Shown here: one piece after another, positions 1 through 7,065 of the stretch
Numbering within the stretch: position 1 is the stretch's first letter
Layout: every line of letters begins with the position of its first letter
DNA from: an uncultured Campylobacter sp.
GTDB lineage: Bacteria; Campylobacterota; Campylobacteria; Campylobacterales; Campylobacteraceae
Length of the DNA stretch: 16,743 nt
Assembly: GCA_905373295.1 (NCBI GenBank)
Contig: CAJPSJ010000007.1
Location: 1-16,743 of the forward strand
Direction of reading: 5' to 3'
Position numbers and translations under genes: made by a program
Notes under the pieces: generated by a model
Seen by the model: the letters and a program-made list of their open reading frames with translations, nothing else
Databases searched by the model: none
Told to the model about the DNA's origin: nothing

Positions 1-195
1 GCGAATGCCCAGTCTCTGCCGCCACATCTATTAACGCAATAGCAGATAAATTTCACACCCTTTTATCGATAGTGCAACTACGCAAAGAAAGCGTATTAAT
101 ACCGCGAAATTTATTGAATTCTTGAAATTTTTGATCTTTAAAATATCGCAAGACGGCTAGATCGCCAAAATTTCATATTATTTGAATTGATTGTT

Positions 196-230
196 AAAAA
201 ATAGATTCGGAAGCATAGCTCCCGAATCTA
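196..230 (-). terminator. Rho-independent terminator of fdhF
   Basis: Read on the minus strand, 230 to 202 forms a stem of about 13 bp: nine perfect pairs (TAGATTCGG with CCGAATCTA), one G-U wobble, three more pairs, and a three-base loop. Six T residues follow at once (A196-A201 on the plus strand). It starts 18 bases after the fdhF stop codon, where an intrinsic terminator is expected. On the plus strand the hairpin lacks a T tract, so it reads as directional. Confidence 0.88.
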
Positions 231-237
231 CGGATAA

Positions 238-260
238 GATTAAATTCTTAGAATTTAATC
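238..260. repeat. Perfect 10-bp palindrome enclosing the fdhF stop codon
   Basis: GATTAAATTC (238-247) and GAATTTAATC (251-260) are exact reverse complements around the three bases TTA (248-250), which are the complement of the fdhF stop codon UAA. In the mRNA the stop codon would sit in the loop of a 10-bp hairpin, eight bases before the terminator hairpin begins. The pairing is seen directly; any role in mRNA 3' end stability or in termination of translation is inference. Confidence 0.7.
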
Positions 261-2515
261 GGATGGTGGTGGAAGTCGTCGTAAACGACCTTGTTGGTCT
301 GAAACTTAATGCGCTTAAGCTCGCGGATACGCAAAAATTCCTCTTCGTCGATCTTTTTAATCTGAATCGCTGCCTTAAACGTAGGCGTTTTAGCGATTAG
401 ATCCCAGCCGCCGCTGGTTAGCTCGTTGCAGCAGCTCTCCCAGTAGTGATAAGACATCTGAATGATACCATCCATTATACACTCGGTGATGTCTGCCTTG
501 ATCGCGATATAGCCGTAGCGGCTCCACGCGACGATGAAATCGCCCTGCGAAATTCCATATCGCTCGGCGAGTTTCGGATTCATTTCCGCAATCGGTCCTA
601 TCGCGTCGCCGCCCTGCTCAACGGTCTTAGAGCGCCTAGTCATCGCGCCTCCTGCGTACTCGTAAACCTTACGCGTAGTTAGAAGCTGGATTGGGAACTC
701 TGCATCGGTCTTCTCGTCCACGGAGCCCGCCATTACAGGATAATCTTTCGGCATATTCATACGCTTTGCGAATTCCTCTTTGGCGCTTTCGATCTTGCTC
801 TTATCATCCACGAATAGAACTGGGACGAAATTTCCTTTACCGTCTGGAGTAAAGAATTTCTTATCAAGATACAATGCAGGTCCGCCCATAGAATTCTCAT
901 CAGGGCACGGCCAGTGAAGTCCGTGGTATTTTTTGATGCGGTAATAGCTCATTCCGCCGTAATTGTGTGGAGCTACCCTACGCACCTCTTCCCAAATCTG
1001 CTCTGGAGATTGGAATGTGAAATAATCCCCTAGTCCTAGGCGTCTGGCAAGCTCGCAGATGATAGCCCAGTCTTGTCTAGCTTGTCCCGGAGGGGTTACT
1101 ACGATCTCGCTGTGCTGCACGCGGCGCTCAGCGTTAGCATAAGTGCCCTCCTTCTCGCCGCTGCAAGCTCCAGGAAGCACGACATCTGCTTTGCGACTCG
1201 TCTCAGTTAAGAAAATATCTTGGATCACATACATCTCTACCTGCGAAATCGCGCGCAAGAAGTGGTTTGCGTTCGGATCGGTCATAACCGGGTTTTCGCC
1301 CATCGTCCAGAAAAATTTTACCCTACCATCAAGAATTGCGTCAGGCACTTCGGTTTTATGAATGCCGATCTTGCCATTTAGATGACCTTTTGGTAAATTC
1401 CACTGGCGCTCAAACCAATCACGGGCACTCTCGTCGGTTACGGCTTTATAACCAGTAAATACGTTAGGAAGTATTCCCATATCGCAGCAGCCTTGAACGT
1501 TTTCTTGTCCGCGGATCGGTAGATCGCCGCTGCCTAGCTCGCCTACGTTACCCGTTACGAGCATTAAATTTGAAATATCACAAACCGCACCCACGCCGTG
1601 ATTGAAGTGAGTTACACCCATTCCGTGCGTGATAACCGCAGGTCGCGTAGTAGCATAAATTCTAGCCGCTTTTCTAATATCCTCGGCGTTTAGCCTAGTG
1701 TATTTGGCTACGGCTTCAGGCGAATAATCCTTAACCGCCTCTTTTACATATTCAAAGCCCTTGGTGTATTTCTCAACGAATTCGTGATTTACCAAATCCT
1801 CGTCGATAATAGCATGGATTAAAGCGTTTATAACCGGGATATTGTGCTCTGGCTCAAGCTGGAGGTGGATATCTGCGCGATTTGCAAATTCCGTCTTAAC
1901 CGGGTCAATGACGATGAGTTTAGCGCCTCTATTTAACGCTCTTTGAATGTGCATAGCTACGATCGGGTGACCATTTTCAGGGTTTGAGCCGATCATCATA
2001 ATGCAGTTGCTGTGAGTTCCGATCTCAGTAAAGCTATTTGTAGCCGCTCCGTTACCGATTGTTTTGGCAAGACCTGCCACAGTCGGAGCGTGTCAAATGC
2101 GCGCGCAGTGATCGATATTATTCGTGCCTAAAATTCTAAGTAGCTTCTGCGCTACGTAGTTATCCTCATGCGTACAGCGTGCGGAATAGTTTCCGGCTAT
2201 CGCGTCGGCGCCGTATTTTTCTTTAACCTCGAGCATCTTTTTAGCAACCAAATCAAGCGCTTCGTCCCAGCTAGCCTCGACCAAATCGCCGTCTTTACTA
2301 AATTTGCCATTCTTTTTACGAATTAGCGGAGTAGTAAGCCTATCTCTAGAACCTACGTAATTCCATCCGTAATAACCTTTCAAACATAAACAACCCTGAT
2401 TTACGGGGTTGTCGCTTACGCCGGTTGCGGATTTGATATAATTGTCTTCCGCAGTCAGCTCGATTTGACAGCCTGTGCCACAATAAGGGCATATGACCTT
2501 GCCTTTATTCGCCAT
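248..2515 (-). CDS. fdhF: Formate dehydrogenase H, selenocysteine-containing (FHL-linked)
   Basis: Catalytic subunit of formate hydrogenlyase: oxidises formate to CO2 at a bis-molybdopterin-guanine-dinucleotide molybdenum centre and passes electrons through one [4Fe-4S] cluster. The reading frame contains an in-frame UGA (2093-2095) read as selenocysteine: the context CARI-Sec-HAPTVAGL matches the E. coli FdhF active site CARV-Sec-HGPSVAGL, with the adjacent His142. Cluster cysteines are C9, C12, C16 and C44, followed by K46. Total length is about 755 residues, against 715 in E. coli. The N-terminus goes straight into the cluster motif with no TAT signal, so the enzyme is cytoplasmic, unlike the respiratory FdhA of campylobacters. 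The start chosen is ATG 2515, preceded by AAAGGAG at good spacing. Gene callers that treat UGA as stop will split it into 2093-2575 and 248-2080. Divergent from the hyf operon; followed by its own terminator. Confidence 0.95.
2045..2095 (-). promoter_or_regulatory. SECIS element for selenocysteine insertion in fdhF
   Basis: Numbering the mRNA from the U of UGA as 1, the sequence after the codon has GGCA (18-21) pairing with UGCC (27-30) around the loop GGUCU. This places U17, G23 and U24 exactly where the E. coli fdhF SECIS has its bulged U17 and the loop G23/U24 contacted by SelB. A longer outer stem is also possible: CGCUCCG (6-12) with CGGAGCG (45-51). The sequence shows the hairpin; SelB recognition comes from established knowledge of the E. 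coli element. Confidence 0.85.
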
Positions 2516-2574
2516 ATTTTCTCCTTTCGAAAATACTAAACATGCAAAATTACCATATATGCAATTTCGGCACA

Positions 2575-2580
2575 ATTATA
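2575..2580 (-). promoter_or_regulatory. Putative -10 box of fdhF
   Basis: TATAAT on the minus strand (complement of ATTATA 2575-2580) lies about 60 bases upstream of the fdhF ATG in an AT-rich stretch. A transcription start near 2568 would give a leader of about 50 bases ending in the AAAGGAG ribosome-binding site. No -35 box is obvious, which is usual for Campylobacter sigma-70 promoters. In AT-rich DNA such boxes arise by chance, so this is tentative. Confidence 0.4.
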
Positions 2581-2650
2581 TAAATTCTTACCTAAAATAA
2601 AATTGAAATTTTGCCTTAAGCTAAAAGAATTTTTTCAATTATAATTAGGA

Positions 2651-2681
2651 GTAAGTTAGGGTAATTTAAGTAGTAATTTAA
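2651..2681 (+). repeat. Iterated GTAAnTTAn direct repeats
   Basis: GTAAGTTAG (2651-2659), GTAATTTAA (2661-2669) and GTAATTTAA (2673-2681) follow each other at 10 and 12 bases, about one helical turn. The last two are identical. Tandem motifs at helical spacing are typical of response-regulator binding sites, but no regulator can be assigned from sequence alone. Confidence 0.45.
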
Positions 2682-2810
2682 ATTTTAAAATATACTTTAA
2701 TACTGATATACTAGATATTTAAAGCAAATAATCAACGAACCGGTTTAAAAAAGAAATTAGTTTTTAAATTTAAGCTTTGAAAGCAAATTTATCAAATAAA
2801 TTCCAAATAT

Positions 2811-2826
2811 TGTCAGATAAATGACG
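2811..2826. promoter_or_regulatory. CRP/FNR-type operator candidate upstream of hyfA
   Basis: TGTCA-GATAAA-TGACG has the 5-6-5 layout of CRP/FNR-family operators, with a perfect GTCA/TGAC dyad core. If the -10 box at 2848-2853 is right, the start would be near 2860 and the dyad centre near -41.5, the class II activator position. The half-sites differ from both the FNR (TTGAT) and CRP (TGTGA) consensus. The CRP/FNR-family gene at 13583-14221 is a possible binder, which is inference. Confidence 0.35.
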
Positions 2827-2847
2827 GAATTTTTTTACGGACTTAAA

Positions 2848-2853
2848 TATAAT
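2848..2853 (+). promoter_or_regulatory. Putative -10 box of the hyf operon
   Basis: TATAAT preceded by a run of seven T residues (2830-2836), a pattern common in Campylobacter sigma-70 promoters, where an AT-rich stretch stands in for the -35 box. The predicted start near 2860 would give a leader of about 50 bases ending in AAGGAGAAAG before the hyfA ATG at 2910. Confidence 0.45.
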
Positions 2854-2909
2854 TACACCAAAATTTTTAGTAAAAAATTTTTAAAATTCCTTAAGTCAAG
2901 GAGAAAGGT

Positions 2910-3509
2910 ATGAAACAACATAAATTTGTAATCTGCGATTACAAACGATGTATCGGTTGCACGACGTGCATGGCAGCCTGTTACTCAAGTGCCTACGAGC
3001 GCGGCAAGCTTGCTAAATCGCGACTTACCGTGCTTAGACAGGCTTACGGTGTTATGCCTACGCAGTGCAGGCAGTGCGATGACGGACCATGCGCAAACGT
3101 CTGTCCTACCGGTGCGCTTCGCTTCGATAATAACTATATCGAATTACACGAAGAAATTTGCATCGGATGCAAGATGTGTACGCTCGCCTGTCCTTATGGC
3201 GCGATCAGCTCGAATGCCGAGCTTATGCCGTCAGTAAATTATGCGGTCGAGCCGAAGTATTATCTCGAGATCGAAAGCCAAGCGGGTGCCAAAAGCACCG
3301 CCATCAAATGCGATCTATGCAACGGACGCGAAAACGGTCCTGCATGCGTCGAGGTTTGCCCAACTAGCGCTATCATTATGATAGATCCTAAAGAAGGTAA
3401 GCATAAATTGGGCTTTGCGATAGACTACGATGCGGCTAATGCTTTTGCAAAAGACGTGTTAAACGGCGAAATCAGTTGCGTCGCCAAAAAAGAAGGAGGC
3501 GCAAAATGA
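2910..3509 (+). CDS. hyfA: Hydrogenase-4 electron-transfer ferredoxin subunit HyfA
   Basis: Iron-sulfur protein (199 residues; E. coli HyfA about 205) that links formate dehydrogenase to the hydrogenase core. Four [4Fe-4S] cysteine sets are visible: C14/C17/C20/C24; C53/C56/C61/C65; C84/C87/C90/C94, the latter in CIGCKMCTLACPYGAIS; and C134/C137/C146/C150. The last set has the wider KCDLC spacing typical of HycB/HyfA proteins. No signal peptide is present, so it works on the cytoplasmic side. A strong AAGGAG lies before ATG 2910. First gene of the operon; its stop overlaps the hyfB start (ATGA, 3506-3509). HycB is the nearest alternative name, but the neighbours favour HyfA. Confidence 0.92.
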   Translation: MKQHKFVICDYKRCIGCTTCMAACYSSAYERGKLAKSRLTVLRQAYGVMPTQCRQCDDGPCANVCPTGALRFDNNYIELHEEICIGCKMCTLACPYGAISSNAELMPSVNYAVEPKYYLEIESQAGAKSTAIKCDLCNGRENGPACVEVCPTSAIIMIDPKEGKHKLGFAIDYDAANAFAKDVLNGEISCVAKKEGGAK

Positions 3510-5479
3510 TAAGCGTCTATACTTTATTTATCGTCAGTGCAGTAATTAGTATCCTTTTATACTGCGCTCCAAAAACTGCCGTTAAGGTGGGATTTGGATT
3601 AGGTGCTATCAGCTGTTTTTACGCGATGTGTCATTTCGTAGCCAATATGGGCGTAAGCGATAGCTTCGTTTTGGGCGGTACTTTCTTATATGCGCCAAAA
3701 TTTGCTTTAAGTCCGCTTGGAAATTTCTTCAGCTTCGTAGTCGTTTTTATAGGCTTTGCAAGCAGCGTTTACGGTATGAGCTATGCTGAGGAATATATCG
3801 GAAAGGCAAATATCGGCGTTTTTGCATGTTTATTTAATACCTTCATCTTATCTATGCTTTTAGTTATCAGTGCGGATAATGTATTTTGCTTCGCTGTTTT
3901 ATGGGAGCTTATGACGTTAATTTCGTCATTTCTAATCATAGTAAACGATGGCAAAGGCACGCTCAAAGCCGTTATGGTATATCTAGGTATAGCGCAGATC
4001 GGTGCATTTTGTATCACCTGTGGCTTACTTATCATTGCAAACTACGCAGGAAGCTTCGAATTTGCGGAGTGGGGAAAAGTAAATATGCCTATGGGCGCTT
4101 CTGTAGCAGCATTCATCTTGTTTTTGGTCGGCTTCGGTTCAAAAGCGGGAATGTGGCCTTTTCACGTTTGGCTACCGCAAGCTCACCCTGCGGCTCCATC
4201 GAATGTCTCTGCGCTAATGAGCGGCGTTATGATTAAAGTAGCGCTCTTTACCCTTGTTAAATTTACGCTATTTTTGCCGCTAAGCATCTATTTTGGGCTT
4301 GCAGTTTTGATCCTAGGAGCAGCTAGCTCGCTTTTCGGCGTTTTATACGCTTTGTGCCAGCACGACTTCAAAGCGCTTCTTGCGTACCACTCAGTTGAAA
4401 ATATCGGAATTATCTTGCTAGGTCTTGGCACCGGAATTTACGGCGTCGCAGCTGGCAACGTAACGCTAGCCGCAGTCGGATTTTTGGCAGGCTGCTACCA
4501 CGTAGTAAACCACGCGATATTCAAAGGTCTTTTATTCCTATGCGCAGGCTCGGTAATCCACGCTACCCATACGCAGAATATGGACATTTTAGGCGGTCTA
4601 GCTAAAAAGATGCCTCTAACCGCGGTCGGTATGTTTATCGGCATCATGGGTATCGCAGCGCTTCCTCCTGTAAATGGCTTCGTTTCGGAGTGGTTTACCT
4701 ATCAAGGAATGCTTCAAGGCGCTAAAGAGAGCGGAATTTTCATTAGATACGCTTTCTCACTAGCAGTAGTCGCACTTGCGCTTACGGGCGTTTTGGTCGG
4801 TATGCACCTTAAGCTTTATGCGGTAATCTTCGCAGGAACCCCAAGGGATGAAAAAATTTGGGAGAACGCAAAAGAAAGTCCTCTTGGAATGGTTTTAGGA
4901 ATGATCATACTGATGATAGGCTGCGTGGGATTTGGTGTAGGCGCACACTTCATAGTCGATTACATCATGCAGGCGGTAAATTCTATCACTTCCAATAGCG
5001 GGTATGTTGCAAGCCTAGGCGCTTCGTCAATCACTTCGCCTTTGGGAAGTATCGTTTCAACTCCTCTTATTGCAGTGATTTTGTGTTCTACAATGCTGCT
5101 TCCGTTTATCATCCTAGCGGTTATGAAAGCAAATCGCGACAAACCTCGTGAGACCGATCCTTGGGCGTGCGGCTTTAAATATAGCCCTCGCATGCAGATA
5201 ACTGGTGGTCCTTTTACCGGCGATTTAAGAAAGATTATGGACTGGTTATTTAGAGGTCATAAACGCAGAATAGAGCAAAACGGCTACTTCGGACCGATCG
5301 AGTATCACAACCACCCACAAGACATTTGGTGGACGATGATTTATCAACCGGTAATCGATTGGAGTAAGAAGATCGCCGATAAGATAGGAATTATTCAAAG
5401 CGGCTATGCAAATTTATATACGCTTTACATCCTAATCTATCTTTGCGCGATACTGGGCGTCGGATATTTCTTGATCTAG
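3506..5479 (+). CDS. hyfB: Hydrogenase-4 membrane subunit HyfB (antiporter-like)
   Basis: Multi-pass inner-membrane protein of the NuoL/M/N (Proton_antipo_M) family, 657 residues against 672 in E. coli HyfB. Residues expected for ion translocation in this family are visible: a transmembrane glutamate in LWELM (E134), K213 in GFGSKAGMWPFHVWLP and K244 in SGVMIKVALF, then a histidine-rich CYHVVNHAIFKG segment. The C-terminal part after the DPWACG motif is a hydrophilic stretch ending in one more membrane helix, as in HyfB/HycC. The start is ATG 3506, overlapping the hyfA stop and preceded by GGAGG. An upstream in-frame start at 3476 would add a basic tail inside hyfA and is rejected. HycC is a close relative, but the complete hyfC/E/F context supports HyfB. 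Confidence 0.92.
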   Translation: MISVYTLFIVSAVISILLYCAPKTAVKVGFGLGAISCFYAMCHFVANMGVSDSFVLGGTFLYAPKFALSPLGNFFSFVVVFIGFASSVYGMSYAEEYIGKANIGVFACLFNTFILSMLLVISADNVFCFAVLWELMTLISSFLIIVNDGKGTLKAVMVYLGIAQIGAFCITCGLLIIANYAGSFEFAEWGKVNMPMGASVAAFILFLVGFGSKAGMWPFHVWLPQAHPAAPSNVSALMSGVMIKVALFTLVKFTLFLPLSIYFGLAVLILGAASSLFGVLYALCQHDFKALLAYHSVENIGIILLGLGTGIYGVAAGNVTLAAVGFLAGCYHVVNHAIFKGLLFLCAGSVIHATHTQNMDILGGLAKKMPLTAVGMFIGIMGIAALPPVNGFVSEWFTYQGMLQGAKESGIFIRYAFSLAVVALALTGVLVGMHLKLYAVIFAGTPRDEKIWENAKESPLGMVLGMIILMIGCVGFGVGAHFIVDYIMQAVNSITSNSGYVASLGASSITSPLGSIVSTPLIAVILCSTMLLPFIILAVMKANRDKPRETDPWACGFKYSPRMQITGGPFTGDLRKIMDWLFRGHKRRIEQNGYFGPIEYHNHPQDIWWTMIYQPVIDWSKKIADKIGIIQSGYANLYTLYILIYLCAILGVGYFLI

Positions 5480-5489
5480 GAGGTTTGAG

Positions 5490-6419
5490 ATGCAGACTAT
5501 ACAAACTATATTTTTAATGATATTTCAAGTCGCGGTTATCGTCCTAGTCGCTCCACTCTTCGACGGTATGGCTAGAAAACTTCGAGCCAAGCTTCAGTCG
5601 AAACAAGGAAGCGATTTTTTCCAGACTTACCGCGATATTATTAAGCTTTTTAAGCGCGGCAGGACCGTTCCTGCGTGCAGCCACTGGGTATTTAGATGGG
5701 CGCCGTTTTTCCTTTTCGCTACTTCGGCGGCGATTTTGGCGGCTATTCCTATTACATACAGCAAAGATACCCTTTTCGGAGCGTATTCGGATATTTTCGT
5801 TATCCTATATCTAGGCGCACTTTTGCGCTTCGTATTCGGTGCGGCTTCGATAGATAGCGGTAACCCGTTTGCCGCAACCGGCGGTGGACGCGAGCAGATG
5901 CTTGCCGTTTTTGTCGAACCTGTGATGATGATGTGCCTAATCGTAGTAATGATGGCTGCAGGAACTTCAAATTTAGTTGAGATCCAGCAGATGGTACGCA
6001 GCGGTCAGATCGGCTATCAAATTCCAAGCTTTGCTGTCGCCTCGATTGCGTTTTTATGGTGTATGTATGTCGAGACCGGCAGAAAGCCATTTGATCTTGC
6101 CGAAGCCGAACAAGAGCTTCAAGAAGGTCTACTTGGCGAATATGCAGGCAGCGATCTAGGCTTAGTGCAAGCGGCGCTTATTTTGAAGCAATTTGCGATG
6201 ATCGGATTATTCCTAACGATATTTGAGCCGTGGAATTTTAGCAATCCGCTTTTAGCGATCATAATCTTCGTGCTAAAAACCGGCGTATTTTACGTAGCAG
6301 CCGTTTTCATCGACAACTTTGGACCGCGCTTTAGAATGACTTCGAGCATGCGCAAAATTTCATGCGGTGCTCTTGCCATCGCTTTTGCGGCATTAACGCT
6401 TTACGTAGTAGGATTTTAA
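5490..6419 (+). CDS. hyfC: Hydrogenase-4 membrane subunit HyfC (NuoH-like)
   Basis: 309 residues, close to the usual length of HyfC/HycD. The NuoH/complex I subunit 1 family anchors the soluble hydrogenase arm to the membrane and lines the quinone-site equivalent. Visible signatures are GNPFAATGGGREQM near residues 124-137 and ETGRKPFDLAEAEQELQEG near 195-213, with the acidic loop residues (E195, D202, E205, E207) of the family. About eight hydrophobic segments are seen. The ribosome-binding site AGGAGG overlaps the hyfB stop codon, implying translational coupling. The hyfE gene starts one base after its stop. Confidence 0.92.
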   Translation: MQTIQTIFLMIFQVAVIVLVAPLFDGMARKLRAKLQSKQGSDFFQTYRDIIKLFKRGRTVPACSHWVFRWAPFFLFATSAAILAAIPITYSKDTLFGAYSDIFVILYLGALLRFVFGAASIDSGNPFAATGGGREQMLAVFVEPVMMMCLIVVMMAAGTSNLVEIQQMVRSGQIGYQIPSFAVASIAFLWCMYVETGRKPFDLAEAEQELQEGLLGEYAGSDLGLVQAALILKQFAMIGLFLTIFEPWNFSNPLLAIIIFVLKTGVFYVAAVFIDNFGPRFRMTSSMRKISCGALAIAFAALTLYVVGF

Positions 6420-6420
6420 G

Positions 6421-7065
6421 ATGAATAGTATCGATATTTTAGCAATTTGTATGATCGTAACGTCACTTGCGGTATTCGGACTTAGAAATTTAAAGCTTTC
6501 AATCGGAATTTACGCGATTCAGACGCTACTTTTGGTAAGCATATTTTTTATGCTGTATTCTAACTTCAATGCGCCGCAGCTTAGAATTTGGGCGATAGTG
6601 GCGTTTTTTACGAAGGTTATTTTCGTGCCAGGAATTTTATTTTGGCTAGTTAAAAAGCTGGATGTGATCAGCGAGGATGAGCCGGTAGGCGGCTTTTTCG
6701 TAAGCCCCGTTATTGCGATGGGATTTTCGCTAGCGATTGCGATGACAATCAATCCGATCTTGCTTAAATTCTCTCTTATTCAAGAAAGAATCGTTCTAAT
6801 AGCGGCGGTAACCGTATTTATGATGGGAATTTTCGGCTTCATGCTAAGAAATTCTTTCATCAAGCAAATTCTAGCCTACTGCCTATTTGAAAACGGCATC
6901 CACCTAAGCCTTGCGCTTATGGCTTACAACTCTCATGAGCTAGTCGAGCTTGGAATTTTAACCGACGCGATCTTTGCGGTTATTATTATGAGCGTTTTGG
7001 CAGTTAGATTTTACAAAGCTTATGACGGGCTTGATACGTCTAAAGCTTCGAATTTAAGGGGTTAA
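6421..7065 (+). CDS. hyfE: Hydrogenase-4 membrane subunit HyfE (NuoK-like)
   Basis: 214 residues (E. coli HyfE 216), strongly hydrophobic, with about six or seven membrane helices. The second half, including RNSFIKQILAYCLFENGIHL, resembles the NuoK/MrpC fold with a membrane-buried glutamate in the FENG motif. Here it follows HyfC directly; E. coli has HyfD between them. It starts at ATG 6421, one base after the hyfC stop, with a weak TAGGA ribosome-binding site. Its stop overlaps the possible hyfF start (TAATG, 7063-7067). Confidence 0.9.
   Translation: MNSIDILAICMIVTSLAVFGLRNLKLSIGIYAIQTLLLVSIFFMLYSNFNAPQLRIWAIVAFFTKVIFVPGILFWLVKKLDVISEDEPVGGFFVSPVIAMGFSLAIAMTINPILLKFSLIQERIVLIAAVTVFMMGIFGFMLRNSFIKQILAYCLFENGIHLSLALMAYNSHELVELGILTDAIFAVIIMSVLAVRFYKAYDGLDTSKASNLRG

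Larger units (their letters stand above)
2516..2909. promoter_or_regulatory. Divergent fdhF/hyfA intergenic control region
   Basis: A 394-base AT-rich gap with no credible gene. It carries outward-facing TATAAT boxes for fdhF (2575-2580) and hyfA (2848-2853); a third TATAAT, within the palindrome AATTATAATT (2637-2646); iterated GTAAnTTAn motifs (2651-2681); an 8-bp inverted repeat TTTAAAAA/TTTTTAAA (2744-2768); and a GTCA-N6-TGAC dyad (2811-2826). Because it separates the two transcription units of one enzyme, it is the likely place for coordinated control by formate, anaerobiosis or pH. No sigma-54 -24/-12 promoter was convincing. Confidence 0.6.

Noticed and set aside
3..125. 40-codon open plus-strand frame at the left edge (ends TGA 123-125), with an SAATSINAIADKF stretch faintly like the FdhD C-terminus
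   Set aside because: Too short and too weakly similar; no start in view. It could be the tail of a gene beyond the edge, but this needs flanking sequence.
2093..2095. Stop codon splitting fdhF into two pseudogene pieces
   Set aside because: The UGA sits exactly at the selenocysteine position of the FdhF active site and is followed by a SECIS hairpin; both parts are intact and continuous in frame.
2516..2575. Upstream start for fdhF adding 20 residues
   Set aside because: The extension is cysteine-rich, unlike the family, lacks a ribosome-binding site and would cross the predicted promoter; ATG 2515 has AAAGGAG and gives the expected N-terminus.
2557..2575. Sigma-54 promoter for fdhF on the minus strand (a TTGCA resembling a -12 element)
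   Set aside because: The -24 element at the required spacing reads TTGTGC and not TGGCAC, so only half the signal is present.
3476..3505. Extended N-terminus of HyfB
   Set aside because: It would add a run of Arg/Lys codons within hyfA; ATG 3506 has GGAGG and the usual ATGA overlap.
5800..6090. Minus-strand 96-codon frame within hyfC
   Set aside because: Arg/Ser/Gln-rich antisense shadow without a ribosome-binding site; hyfC is clearly coding here.
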